A stretch of DNA of 64,000 bases, from positions 8,056,001-8,120,000 of the forward strand of contig JAJFZO010000566.1 of the NCBI GenBank assembly GCA_021397835.1, read 5' to 3'. The notes under the pieces were generated by a model. That model made no database searches. It saw only the letters and a list, made by a program, of their open reading frames with translations, and was not told the origin of the DNA. The position numbers and the translations under genes are program-made. Below, one piece after another: positions 23,590 through 36,300 of this stretch. The stretch comes from Moringa oleifera (taxonomy: Eukaryota; Streptophyta; Magnoliopsida; Brassicales; Moringaceae). Position 1 is the stretch's first letter; each line of letters opens with the position of its first letter.

Positions 23590-23944
23590 GGATTGTTCAT
23601 TGAAAACTAATATTAAAGGCGCTATCTTTTAATGACAGTTCTATTAGAATTGTCATTAAAGTCCTCACCCTTTAATGACAGTTCTTTTAAAATTAAAGAT
23701 AAGGTCTTTAATGGCAGTTTTAAAAGAACTGTCATTAAAGGTTCTCTTTTTTTAATGACAGTTCTGTTAAAATTGTCCTTAAAGACTCCCCTTTTAATGC
23801 CAATTTTAAAGAACGGTCATTAAAATAGAGCATCGAAATGGAGTTTTAATAACAATTTTCAAGAAACATCGTTAATTAAAACTCTTCCCTCTTTATTATC
23901 ATTAAAGTCCTTTTTAACTGTCATTAAATCTCTTTTGTATAGTG
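23590..23944. repeat. CACTA-1A right subterminal repeat array
   Basis: Five or more copies of CTTTTAATGACAGTTCT and its reverse complement, several paired as dyads around TTTTAAAA, for example 23690-23745. It ends in TATAGTG at 23944. Confidence 0.8.
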
Positions 23945-24792
23945 GTGGCAGTATGGTGATTAGCCCTTCTTGTATTACTCAAAGCCTTCTAAACTCATTG
24001 TTGAGTTCTGTCATACTAAAGGTTACTGTGAGAAGATCCTTATGCTAGTCAAGATTGCTTCTAGTGATCGGGAAATAAAAAAAAAAAAAAACCATTACTT
24101 TATTTTCAACACTTCGGATAAGCAAAAGGATCTATGTCCATCTCCAACTTTCTTCCAATCCTTATTGAAAAATTTAGGCTTTCTCTATTGGAAGTCATCA
24201 AAGGAGAATAGGCATACGTTAATTTGATAAGCTAAGGAAAAAGAAAGAACCACCACTTGGTTTTGACACTCAAGTGAGCCATCCTACCAAACATCGATGC
24301 AAAGGTTAGATTTCACCACCTTTATCACCTAACTAGTCCTATTTAATCTAAAAAATCCAACCTAAAAACTATATCTCCCCAAAAAAACGCTTTACCTTAA
24401 AGCCCCTTTCATATGATGGGCAAGCTTGGATGCCCCCACTTTTAACACATTGTTGGTCAAGATCATGAAACTAGCGCTCAAAAAGTAAGTAAGCTAGTCT
24501 TTCTTTGGTCATAAGGATAATCATTTTTATTAGATGAAGGGCAACCAGTCTGAGGCCGCGATTAGCAATGGTATAACTAAAAGAAAGGTAAGGGTGACAT
24601 GGTTACGCGCTAGGTATTGTAGTACATCTCTTTCGAGTATAATGGCGATGCAGAGGGCTAAGTCAGCCAACCAACACAACAGGTCAGGGTCAAGCTAGCC
24701 ATAGGTTTGAATCCTATTGCCTTTCTTATGGACCATCTTATGGTTATCGGATGATAGGAATAACGAAGCAAAATTTTAGAAATGAGCATGAA

Positions 24793-26475
24793 ATGTCAAT
24801 ATATGAATTATCTTATTACTCATTATTTTTGGGTCTTTTTGTTGCATTCACTTGTAACAAGAAAGAACCACCAGTGTTAGATGTAGCACTTGCATTTTAG
24901 TGCTTTTTTTTTTTTTTTTGTCCTTGATCTTCTATTGTGTCACATTCCCAATAACTTATCCAATTACAACGTATTAATTGCTAATGCATCTTTCTTTTAT
25001 CAAATCTCAAGGACACGGTCCAATCATGAAGATAGTATTTTATTATGGTATCAGATCCCAAATTTTTATGAATTTTTTCTTTGTTATCGGGGTCAACCCC
25101 AAAGGCATAATGTCTTAAAACAAGGAGGCCATAGAGAAACTTTTTTTATTTTTTATCTCGAACCTTGTGAAGATTCCATTATCTCACTCTCATTCGTTGT
25201 GAGTAAAAAAGTGAGGTTGCACCCCAGTTGTACACTCCCTTCGTTCTATAAACCATTGTTGATTTTGAACTTTTTTCATGAAGAAACAAAAATTTTGATG
25301 GACCAGCCCTTTTTTGTGTGTCGCTTTACCCTAAAAGGAAAATGAGCTTTGTTCTTTTAGACACTAGGTGCTCTCGTGGTTCACAAAAAGGAAAAAATGA
25401 CTTATCCATTGTTGCATCTACCACGAGATGATAAAGAGAGAGCTTCATCTATCGATGAACAGCAAATTGATGAATCTCTTAGCATTGCTTTGTTTTTCTC
25501 TCATTTCCTATTAGCGAGTTTCGATCCTTTTGTTCTAAATTTCTTCACTTGTACTGAACTAGTTGCAAAATCAAATCTTGTTTCACAGGATCCTATTTCA
25601 ACCATACATCCTCATTACATTTATGTTGGGGATATCACCACTGTTATGGGCTTTGACTTATAGAGATAAAAAATGATGAATGTGATTATGGCACTTCACT
25701 CATCGCCATTACGGAAGGATGCCGTAAAAAAGAAAGCAAGACTGCTTTGCTCTGTTGGATACGTTGGATCCCATATAACAAGCGAGCTTTTAACCCTTAC
25801 CCTACTTTATTGACATGAAACAATAAAAGCCCACTCATGCTGCTTTGGTGTCATTTTCTTGCCTTTTTTCCGCTTTGGACAAAAGCGCTAGTGGACACAT
25901 GGAAGGAGTAGATGAAGCGTGTCATTCGTAATTAAGAAAATACTACTATTTTGCCTCTTTGTGGACAACGAGCGTGAATATAGTGGTCTCTAACTAGGAC
26001 TAGGAACCAATTCGAATTTCAATCTTGACATGTTAATGGTTTTTAATCATAGGCACCTTGCCAGGAATTTAGTGGGCTCATAAGGAATTAGGTTGGGGTT
26101 GCTGGTGCTTTCTAGATCTCGTAAAAAATGCTTCTTTTATGCCTCGGATAGTAGCAACAGCTCATATTCATTCAATAATTCTACCCCTTCTTTATTCTTA
26201 GACTTCAAATTGTGACTTAGGAAACTTTTTGGTAAGGTCTAGATTGTTAGCTCCTGTTCAAAAGTTTTGCAACAGACGATACACAAGGAATCTTTTTATG
26301 GTAGTTCTTCCTTTTAATGACCAGCATATCTATGATTCTTTTCTCCCAGATGAAGCAACAAGCATTGATCCGTAGAACCTATAAAAAAGTGATGGTTGTG
26401 ACATGAAGTACTATTATACACGTACGTCAATCGGCTTGCATGAAACCCCACCCCGTTATGTTATGAGAAAATTAA
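24793..26475 (+). pseudogene. ccmFN: ccmFN, nuclear copy of the mitochondrial cytochrome c maturation gene, decayed (copy A)
   Basis: Mitochondrial ccmFN encodes the N-terminal part of the haem lyase CcmF, which attaches haem to apocytochrome c at the inner membrane. The start MSIYELSYYSLFLGLFVAFT (24793) and the end KPHPVML-stop-EN (stop TAA 26473-26475) match the plant protein. In between are HIPNNLSNYNVL, SNHEDSILLWYQIP, RGQPQRHNVLK, HLPRDDKERASSIDEQQID and, near 26060-26130, the haem-handling WWD region, where Trp codons have become stops. Length (about 1.68 kb) is close to the organelle gene (about 1.7 kb), so the insertion took the whole gene. A poly-T run near 24901, several frameshifts and TGG-to-TGA/TAG changes rule out function. 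Confidence 0.9.
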
Positions 26476-29400
26476 ACTTGTTGTTAGGCTAGTTATTCAA
26501 AGTCGGCAATTGGCTACTAGATTTTATCCCTTAAGTAGAAGAAAATCACTTTGAGGGTGTGGCATGGCTGAATGTAAAGCAACCCACCCCTATAGCCTTT
26601 TATCAGTAAATTATTTAGAACTTCGAAAAATGGTTAAGGTAGCTTGCTTGCAAGGCATTGACTAGATGTGCATGTTGTCATAATAGTTGGCTCATCACTA
26701 TTTTATCTTTAGAATAAGGCCTATCAGGTCTTTGTTTGAAGACAGAACAATATTAAAAGTTTTGAGGCACACGAAAGCTAGTGGTTTGGGGGAAATACAG
26801 ATTTATCAATAATATAGAGTAAACAAGTTTGATTGGCAGACAAAAAGATAAAGGCAAGCAACAATATAAAATGCCTTAACCTACTCGCTGGGGACATAAG
26901 GATTGACATGTGTTGAAACAGCAACCCAAGCCAGCTAAGCCTTTCATCTTCATTTGAGTCAAAAAAAGACTTTCAAGAATGTGTAAACTGACTTTGTCTT
27001 CCAATTTTTGCTGCTAGTGAATTAAAGGGGCAGTAAATGCTCCAAGTTCAAACTGGACAATGAAAGTAAGATGGTCAAGGGTAAACTTGAAAGTGCATGA
27101 TGAGTCAAATGTTAGAGTCACGGATAAGTTTGATGAAGAAAGACATTAGCATGATTAGCCGATGAAATCTTTTCCATAGAGAGCAGTATCAAAGGTGTAT
27201 TAAGAGGGACACCTTTTACATATGGACCCACTACTTTCACACTTGCAGAAAGATCACGGCTAGGTTCTCGTCTTGATATGATCATGCAGCAGTTGTCAGG
27301 GCCTTTGTAGATCATGAAATAAACCTTACTAGAGCAAGGCACTTCGATCAGTGTAGTTGCGAGTCTTAGGTGGCCTGGTGAATTCTTAAAGGATGAGATC
27401 TTAGAATAAGAACTCGACCATATCTGAGGGAATGAGCCTTATAGTAAAAAGGGAAGGCAAGAAAGACTGATCTAAGGAAGGTATACTAAGCGAGGTGGCT
27501 AGCTTTATCCAACTGGGCATTAGCTTGGCTTCCGTACCTTTTTCTTAGTCTTCGGCTTTCACTAGATTCATTACTCTAAGTGAAGCAACTCAAAAGGAAG
27601 AATCTAATGTTGAAGGCTTGAGGGGAAAAAAATGATGCCATCGGTTTAGCTATTAGAGTATGGGCATTAGGAGATTAAGACTTAAGGCATGGCATTAGAT
27701 TAGGGAAATACTCTTTTGAATGAATCCAAAGCAGAAGCTACAATTTCCACGCTTTTAATGGCCAAAAAAGAGGAGAAGAGCTCATTCCCAGTTATATGAT
27801 TTAAGGTTAGGAGTTTCATTATTAGCAAGATCCTCAGCTATTGAATTTATTGTCATCGAGGGGGCTACTTCTTCTTTCAAAATGGGTAGAATAGCTTAGT
27901 CAAAGTAGGCTAAATCAATAATTTTTTCTTCATGTCTTGGGAAAAGGGCAGTAGGATTAGAAAAAGGCATCATTGTTGTTGAAACAATTAAGGTTGTTTT
28001 AGCTCTTGAAGTAAGGAGAGAAGGGTTGAGTGCTGATTAAATAAGGGATGAGTGCCAGTGGAATGCTTTTTGAGACTTATCCAGCTTAATGGAAATTTCT
28101 TTAAGTAAGATCCCACATCCGGGAGTCAAATTCTGATCCTACTTTCACTCTTCTAAAGGAAGGAGGCCATCAAACCAAAAGAGAGGTCTTTAATTGCTTT
28201 TCGTGTTAAAGATGCTAGTTTTTCTATAATAACTGCTCTGTAAATGTTTTTAAGAATGAAAAAAAGAAAGTGCTTTTCATCAGCTCTTTTTGCTATTTGC
28301 TTGCAATAAAGAAAGAATGAATTAACATGGGCTTAGTAGTTTAGCTAAGTTAGAAAGAAAGATTTAGATCCTCTTTAAGATGAAATGCGGCAATGTCTTA
28401 ATCAAACCAAGCGCAAGGTCAATGATTTAGCTTAAGGATCAAGGCTTAAGGCATAAAGGCTATTATTCCTTCTTCTTGATAGCATTGATCTCATCTTAAC
28501 TCTAAAAAGGCAACTTGATGGCAGCTATCCTACTCTGTCTGAGGGAATTGGAATGGAACTGGATGGGTTCACTAGCACTTTCTTTTATGATGAATTCATT
28601 TCGAATAAAGGAAGGTGGTTGTGATAAGGAAAGACCTTACCTTATTGCTAGGAAGGAGAATGAAAAAAGATAAAATAGGACAAATTGTTTGCTAAAGAAG
28701 AAGCTCTTAAGGAATCAATCTAGACTAGATGAGATATCGATGCCACTAAACTAGCTCCCAGAACAGGTTCAAGAGATGAGGATCTAGGTAGTGACATCAC
28801 CTTTAGTGGAAGAATCATTCCATTCACTTGAAAAACTGTTAAAAAGAATAGCTTTTCTCTTGCTGAACTGTGGCAAACAAAAAACGAAAATGCAAAGTAA
28901 ACTACGTAGAGGGGTAAAAAGGAATCAAGAAAAAGATAGACTTTGTTTTATCTCTTGTCGACTGGGAATGAATGGTAGCATGGCTTGAATAATGACTTTC
29001 CTTTCCTTGCATTAGTTAGTGTTGATAGTAAGCTTTTGAATAGAGAGAATGCTTTTGAGTAAGGTGGTATGCTTGATGATAGTCAACATGCTTAGTCAGT
29101 ATCGATCCTGTTCAAATGCTTTCCATAGTAGATTCCTTAAAGGAATTGATTAACTGAAGGAAGAATTCTTGCTTGACAAAGAAGTCGCTAGGACTCGAGA
29201 AAGCCAAAATGCTAGATTCATCTTTGCCATTAAGAAGAATCGATTTAGTAGTTCACAATGAAAGGCATAGTAGAGAAAGCTGAGAAAGACTAGGCAATCT
29301 TCAGGTTGAAATCGATCCTAAACTCAATAAATAGGAGTTAGGTTACGACAAAGAAGTATGTAGGTTACAATAATTACTGTAATCTATAATGAAATAGGGG

Positions 29401-30330
29401 AGTTATTCACTCCTTAAAAAGTTCCAATTTTTTCGTGGTTAGCTCAGTGGGACAGGTTATTGTCGAAAAAAGCAAGGTTGATCCATATATCATGATAATA
29501 GCTGTCATTCTTCTGGGCATGATGCTAGGGATTATGGAAGGGCAAAATATTTAGGTTAGTTTGGGTAGATAACTCCATTCAATAGTGCTTCTTTCCATTT
29601 TGTATTGGATTAACTCTAAAATTTCTAGGCAACTTAAGGGTAAGAAAATGGTAACTAACTGGCAACTTTCTTTTAGGTGGCCTACTTGGTTTTAGCTTTA
29701 TGTTTAGAGAAGAAACTTTTATTCGATTAGCATTTCACTCTTCCTCATGACCTAGGAGTTTCAGATTCAAGCAACCAATTCTGAAACCTTCTCAGTTAAA
29801 GTTGAGCTTCGTTGAATCTTTTCCATTCCATTTATTAAATTGCTTGGAAATGCGAATTTGGCTCACTATCTTGTCGATTGACATTGACAAGTTATTTTTT
29901 TTATTCTTATCTTAAGTTTAATCAAGCAAAATCTATTAAAAGAGTGCTCAAATTCCACTAATTGAGTCGTTTGTCATGCTATGACACAAAGTCAATGAAA
30001 TCTCGAACATTTATCTATCTCATAGGGACTTAATCAATCGACTATGAAAGAAGGTTTTTCTATATTGAAATAAGGCATGGCGTTTCTTCTTCGTCGTACA
30101 TTGGTACTAGAGATTTAAATCATTTTCAATCTATCTTTATGCTAGTAAAGTTTAAGTCTTCCTATTCTCATTAGGTCTTCATATTCCCAGTCCAAGGAAT
30201 CGATTATAGCAGTTAACTTTACCTAGATTCTAGAATACTTAACTATTAGAGTTGTTCTTTTGTAAATGGTATTCTCTTTCTTCAAGATGGATTTAGACCT
30301 ACAAATAGGATTCAAATGTGCAACTTAAAG
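26476..30330. other. NUMT downstream of ccmFN, shared with copy B, no gene recognised
   Basis: Collinear with 49229-53061. No rRNA, tRNA or further mitochondrial gene could be named. A 39-codon open frame at 29435-29554 (starts VVSSVGQVIVEKSK, with a hydrophobic stretch MIIAVILLGMML) is largely conserved in copy B near 52172 but frameshifted there. A 74-codon minus-strand frame at 27118-27342 is unrecognised. Confidence 0.55.
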
Positions 30331-33300
30331 GTCAGGCAAAGAAAAACTACAAGCCTGGTCTTATTACCTTTATTACCCGGCCAATGAGGGGTAACTGTAA
30401 AAGAAATAGTTTAATCTTGACCTACGAAGAAACTTAAGGGTGTTCTTTATGATATTAAAGTATTGGTGTCAAGGTTAAGAGTGAAAATAAGTCCATAAAG
30501 AGTAACTTTTGGTCGTAGTCTTATTAATTTCTTTAATTCATTTAAGAGTTCAAAGAGAAAGAAACCAGTTAAGATTTACCTATGGACAGACTAAATCAAT
30601 TTCTTTATGCTTATTATATGTCAGGGTTAAGAGTGAAATAGAATATTCTTACCAAGCCCTTAGGTTCTTTAAAAGGTATCTCTTAGATCTCTTAACTTAT
30701 TGGCCAGTCTCTTAAGGCGTGTGAAAATAAAATAGGCTATTTAATCTCTTTATGCGGAGGTGAGTGCAGTACGTTGGCTAGTAACTATTACAGCAGGTCG
30801 GCAAGGATGTAGTTACCAGCACTACTTTCTTCTGTGGAAAGAACTAACTTAAAAGAAGGAAAAACTTGCCCCTTAAGGATGATTGTTTAACTGGCTAGTA
30901 AACTTTCTCATAGTGAATATGAAAAACCTAGAGATGCAACCTATTCCCATCTAGGGAAAGACCACTATTTACCCGATTATTTTCCCTTCTTCCATAAGGC
31001 ACAAGAACTGCTTGGATTGGGCATGCTTTCCCATGCTACTACTACACATCCTATGACTTTTACCTTCCTTTCGGTAAGCTTAGAACTTGATGAAGGATTA
31101 GAGAATCCATACTTCACAATAGGGTTAGCAGTATCTGTTTCTGTATCGGCTTTAACTATCGAATGAGCTTCTTTATCGAGTAGATGTCTCGAGGGAACAA
31201 AGCAAACAAAATCTGTTTTGTTTTTTGGTAAAAACTCTTGCTTCTTTGAGGGGCTTCCCACCATTTTATCTCAATAGGTAGCTTTCACCATCTGTTCTTG
31301 TAGTAGATCCATTTCTTGTTTTCACTCCTTATCATTAGAGTTTGGTCCTTTTTGTTTTTAGTTATGTCCATTTATTTGCTATCTTACTTTCTTTCTATGC
31401 CTTTCAATGGATTCTCTTCATAGCTTATCTCTCACCTCCAGACAAGGTATGGTACATAATTATCCTTTTTTGGTCCTTAACTTTGTGTTTTTCTCAGTTA
31501 GAAAGGAGAATAGGTGCCTTCCACGCTCGTTTAGAAAGGGAAAGGCTGCTCAACACAGCATCCTTATTATCCTTTCTTTATCTATTTCACCCCAAAAGGC
31601 TTCGCTTCTCCATATCGGGGTTATGGGAGTCGAACCCCCCTCTTCGAATAAGTCAAATTTCTCTTCATATACCGTACAAGAAATTCTGCTTCGTTGCTTT
31701 TCTACTTCACTGTACAAGATAAGTTTCAGTATATTAAGAAAAAGCTCGCTTAAGCGCTGGAATAATTTTTACTTCTAGCACTTTTCAAAAACCATTCTTC
31801 GGCCATACTAGACTAATTCTGTCTATGTTTAATGAGCCTAACAGTTCTAGGGTGAATTTCTTCTATTACTCCTTACTCCATAGGTTATGGAGACTCTTCC
31901 CAGTGCCAAGAACTAGGATCAGAAGGAAAGTCTTAAACCTTTAGTACGAAAGTAGGCTATGCTTCCCAGAGAGAAAGACATGGTTTCATATAAAGGCTTC
32001 ATCCCTAGTTATCTTTATTTAAGTTGGCCTTACCCAAGCTAAGTTCAAGCAAAGATTAGTCCTTTAGGCTAAAAGCTTAAGTGATCAACTAGAAGATACC
32101 ACCTTCCCCAATGAAACTTCTTTCCCTAGAGCAGTAATTAAAAGTGAAAATATCAGGTATGCTTCAAAACTTGAAACAGATTTGTGAACAACAGATAAGA
32201 AATATACCCCAGATACCATTTGAACTTGAGTTGAACCATTAAAATATATGAAAGTGATTTCACTGCAGAAGAGCTAGAGTAACTCGCTGCTTTCAGAGCA
32301 AATTAAGAATCAAGAACGAAAGGAAGTGAAAGTGAAGTAGGCTTGCTTTAAGGGCTAGGTTTTCTCTCTTCTTTGGCTTGACAATATGACAGAGATGGGC
32401 CCTTGAACCTAGGCTTTCTTCTTGAAAGCCTAAAGCCGGGTATGGACTCGATTATTAGTTTGATCTTCCTAGGTATTCCCACTTTGCTTGGATGAAGACT
32501 TTCATCTTTGATTTGGACTTTTCTACATTTCATCTTAAAAAGGATCAAGCTAACGTAAGCTAAACGGTGCTTTTCTCTTCCTAAACCTAAATAGTAAGAG
32601 TAAAGCGCGAAAATTTTAGGGCTTAGCTTAGGCACCTTTCTAATCTAATGCCATGCCCAACCAATGCTGAGTCCAAGACCTGGTTCACTCTTGAAAGCCA
32701 GAGCTAGTCTTCTTCCCACTAACCACTACTAATAAGATACGATAAACCACTAACAGTAGTCCTTCTTCCAACAGATGGGGGTTTAATAGCTGCTGATTCT
32801 GTAAGAGCTTGTTTTGTCATAGCTTCTTCAACTCAACCTCCCCCAGGGAAGTAAGTAAGGTAGCAGGAATAGACCTATTAGGCCTTGAGATAGGTTTGAA
32901 CTCCTTTCCTCTCATTACTCTCTTTGGCTCTACCTATAAGAGGCCTGTAGAGGGGGAATTTTCGCTGCAAACTCTTCTCGATCTCTACGATTGCTTAACA
33001 AAAACAAGTGACCTCTTTTCTTTCATCTCTGAGATAATATCTCTTCGCTCGTGGATCTAATTCTCTTTTTTCTCTTTTGGGCTTAGCCTAGACCATGGGA
33101 AGAGACTTTAGTCATTGATATCCATATTAAAAAGTAGGTATTCCTACAAAACAAAATAAAAGCGCTATACCCTAGCCCTTTACTTTAATCAATAAGGCTA
33201 CTTTCCCTGCTAACACCTTCTTGCCAAGGAAAGAAGTCCAATAGCAGCTGATCTTAGCTTTAAGCATTTATTCCTTTTGTTCCTAGCTACCTCTGAGAGT

Positions 33301-36300
33301 GGTCACAAGCTTATTAGAATCAGAGCTTTTTCAAGTATTCTTATAGTAAGAGGGTTAACTAAAGCCAATCCATCTCTGTTAACAAATGCTCCTACTCCTA
33401 ACGGTTCTATATCCAATTCCCTAAGGACAAGGAAAAAGAAAAAAGAAAGGAGATAACAGCTACTAAGAGTTATAAGAGCCACGCCACAGAAAGCAAGAAG
33501 AAGCTGGGGTATACTACTTTATATACGCTAGCACAAAATTTAAAGGGTGCAGCAGGCAAGGTGCCTATGTAAAGGCCAAGCTTAGTCAGATGGAAAGAGT
33601 GGCTCATCCATCTTTTCATCTTTTAAACAAGTCTAATAGGGAGTACGATCCTTACTTCTCCTCCTAGTGAGTTAATTGCGTAAACAGTAACTTAAACAAT
33701 CCTTTTGTGCCGATTTATTGGGAATGAAAGTGACTTACATACTGGATTCACCAGCATGTGCCAACTATCCTGCTTCCCTATGTCTTGCTTTTTCATCCCC
33801 ACTTATGGGTTAATGGAGAAGGGATCTTTGATGCATCTTTCAAAGCCATGGGAACAAAATTAGAACTCTTTATTTGAAAAATGGATTGTACATATGATTT
33901 TGCTAGTATGAGGCATTTCCAATAGTTGCCAGTCAGCTTCGGCTCCACGATCAGAAGCTAAAAGTGACCAAATGTGCTTTCAAGTCAAAGTAAGTTATAG
34001 AGCTGCTGTCCTAAAGTCAGAAAGCAAAGACTGCATTTTTTCCTTCTTTCCAACCCATTCCCATCCTATCCATTGCAGTTGCGGTAGTTATAAAAAAGTA
34101 GCTAGGCTTCCAAGAGGTGAGAAGATTTAAAAAGGAAGCACTGAGTAATGGGAAAGAAGCAAAAAATCCATTTGATCTTAGCCTAATCCCGTGTTTCTTT
34201 GAAATTACGTTGACGACCTAGATCCCTCTTTTAAATGACGTAAGAAGCATTTGGCTGAGTAACAGTCAGTAGGTGAAAAAGGAGTCAAAGGCGAATATAT
34301 GTTTACCCCCCTCTTCAGTAAATGCTTTAGCCTTCATCTTTTTTGCTCTTTTCTGTGACTAGTTTTGTATGTTAACCCAGGCTATGCCTTTACCTTATTT
34401 GAGAAAGAGACAATCCAAAGCCATAACCATTGCACGTAAGCTAAAAAAAAGGTGGTTGTGTGTGTCTTAATAGCTTACTTGCCTTCAAGCTAAACCCCAT
34501 TGGGGAAAAGGGCACTCTGTCTGTAAGATAAACTAAAGGATGCTGACATGACCAAGAAGCCATTACTGTATTAGTAAAAGCAACCTATCACGCTAAGACA
34601 CAATTTCTGTAAGATGAGCCTACAACCCATGATATGGAAAGAGAAGAATGCAACCATCGAGTTTCTTCAATGAGCCCCACTCTAGGTCTTTCTTAGTGAG
34701 GTTCGTTCTCCCATGGTAAGCTTTAATTACTAGCTTGGCTAGGCTGGTCTCCTATTAAACATGGTAAGCCTGACCCCTCATTTATTGAAACCTGGGAATC
34801 CTTCAGTTTTTAAGAGTAAGAAGTCCTCTGTCACTAGTCTAAGTCAATTGAATTTAATTGTGCTTGATAGGTTCAGACTTGCCTTTTTTACTTTTTTCTC
34901 TGATTATTTTTTTGGTGTTCAAAAGAAAAAAAATGAGGTAGGCCTAAGAAAGGTCTCTTCCTCTTCTTTAATGGATGGGAACATATCAAATGAAGAAAAG
35001 GTCGAATGAGTTGAAAGATGGTAAAAACCCAACTGCCTTATGAGAAATTCAATCTCAACTTTATTGGCTGCATCACCAGAACCAACAATAGCCTCTCTAA
35101 TCTTATTCCTTTCCACAGGGATGCCAAGAGAATGATAATAACCCATTTTTCTTTTTAGAGACTACTTGAACTACCCGATTGACTGATGGCTCTTTAATGG
35201 TTAATTTGCCTAACCTTATTTCTTTAAAGGAAACTAAACCATCACTTCAAGTAAAGGCAAAAGAGTAGACTGGAATGTTGAAGTCAAGCAACCACGGTAA
35301 AAAGATGACAAGCACAAGTGAGAGGGAATCATCGAATAGCTTAACTAACAAGCTCTTTTTATGATTAACACTTCGACTCACTGGCTAGATTAAACTGTTT
35401 GTACCTTCTATAACTAACTCTGCTTATAAGGAAGTTAGTCCATAATGCTTCCTAGGCCAAAGCATTTAGAAATCGCCCATCGATTAAGAAATGGAACCAA
35501 AAGCCTAATGAGAGGTGGAAGATAGGCTTGGAGACAAATGGTACTTAGGAGCCACACCATTTTAACTAACTTTGCCTTTAAGAAAAAACTTAAGAAAAGC
35601 TTAACCTCTGCGTACCAAGTTTCGGGGTTGAATCCAATCCAAAAGATAAAGTGTCAGTGCCAAGCAAGAAATTCTTTGATTTTGATTGAGATCTTTGTCC
35701 TACTTCTCACTCGACTAGCTACTGAAAGAAAGTAGTTGACTTGATGAGAATCACAAGTTTTCAATGATACGGACAATTTGGAACTGGAGCTATGAAACTA
35801 AGCAGCATACTTAGCTTTCAATACCTTTCTAGTCTAATTTTGTTGTTTGTACGGAGTATGAATAAGGAAGGCCGCCCAATCTCAAATAAAAGATAAAGTT
35901 ATGCCTCTAATCCCTTATTTGGAATTTTTGCTACCCAGTGCACTTGAACCGCGCCTCTACTTCCTGTGTTTCTTTAACACAGAGAACGATAGATTGCTTG
36001 AGTTGTTAGCCTTTGTGTTTGCCTTATTTTTTTTCTGGGGAATGCTTTACGCTAACATCGACTTTTTTGATGGATTTTTTTGGCATCAGCTGGAGTCGAA
36101 GAACGCGCCATAAGCTTGAAGAATGAAGTAAGCCTTATCATGCCTAAAAGAGACGTATAGGTCCAAAGGGTTAAAGAGAATATGGTGTTTGCCATTTTTT
36201 GTATATTTCATCATTAGTAATCCCTTCGTTATCGATCGTAAAAAACATATGCCTTAATCAGCTTCCTTAGTGGTATTGCCTTATAACTGCCTAGCGTATA

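Larger units (their letters stand above)
1516..23944 (+). mobile_element. CACTA-1 (copy A), split by about 20 kb of later sequence
   Basis: The left end reads TACTACAAAAATT. The right end, on the reverse strand, reads CACTATACAAAAGA, which resembles the CACTACAAAAA terminus of plant CACTA elements. Subterminal repeats around TTTAATGACAGTTCTTTT sit at 1540-1850 and 23590-23940, in both orientations. The only coding remnant within what is left of it is a ULP1-like protease (about 22235-23200). The element continues to about 1860, then resumes at 22051 right after the end of CACTA-2. No convincing 3-bp target duplication could be read. Its uninterrupted relative is 43397-46685. Confidence 0.75.
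1..30330 (+). repeat. Large direct duplication, copy A
   Basis: Copy A matches copy B (41894-53061) in the same orientation. The matching blocks are 1-1860 with about 41894-43740, and 22051-30330 with about 44808-53061. Two stretches compared by eye (about 216 bases around 22235 and 60 bases around 26521) agree at roughly 90-93%, with many transitions. Between the blocks, copy A carries about 20 kb (1860-22050) that copy B lacks. Copy B has instead about 1.1 kb of AT-rich sequence. Copy A starts before the window. Its match to copy B stops near 30330, inside mitochondrial-derived DNA that continues in copy A. Confidence 0.9.

Noticed and set aside
24600..24730. GCCATAGGTTTGAATCC resembles the 3' end of mitochondrial trnP, just upstream of ccmFN
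   Set aside because: The upstream part does not give the rest of the tRNA, and the copy-B version is no better; at most a decayed fragment.
29420..29460. TAGCTCAGTGGGACAGG looks like a tRNA D-arm
   Set aside because: No matching anticodon or T-arm downstream, and the same bases lie in an open frame kept in copy B.
31610..31680. Sequence GGGAGTCGAACCCCC resembling a tRNA T-arm on the minus strand
   Set aside because: No acceptor stem pairing, anticodon arm or D-arm could be built around it.
35901..36113. 70-codon hydrophobic frame in the NUMT considered as a mitochondrial membrane protein
   Set aside because: Matches no mitochondrial protein I can recall and has no conserved counterpart in copy B, which does not cover it.
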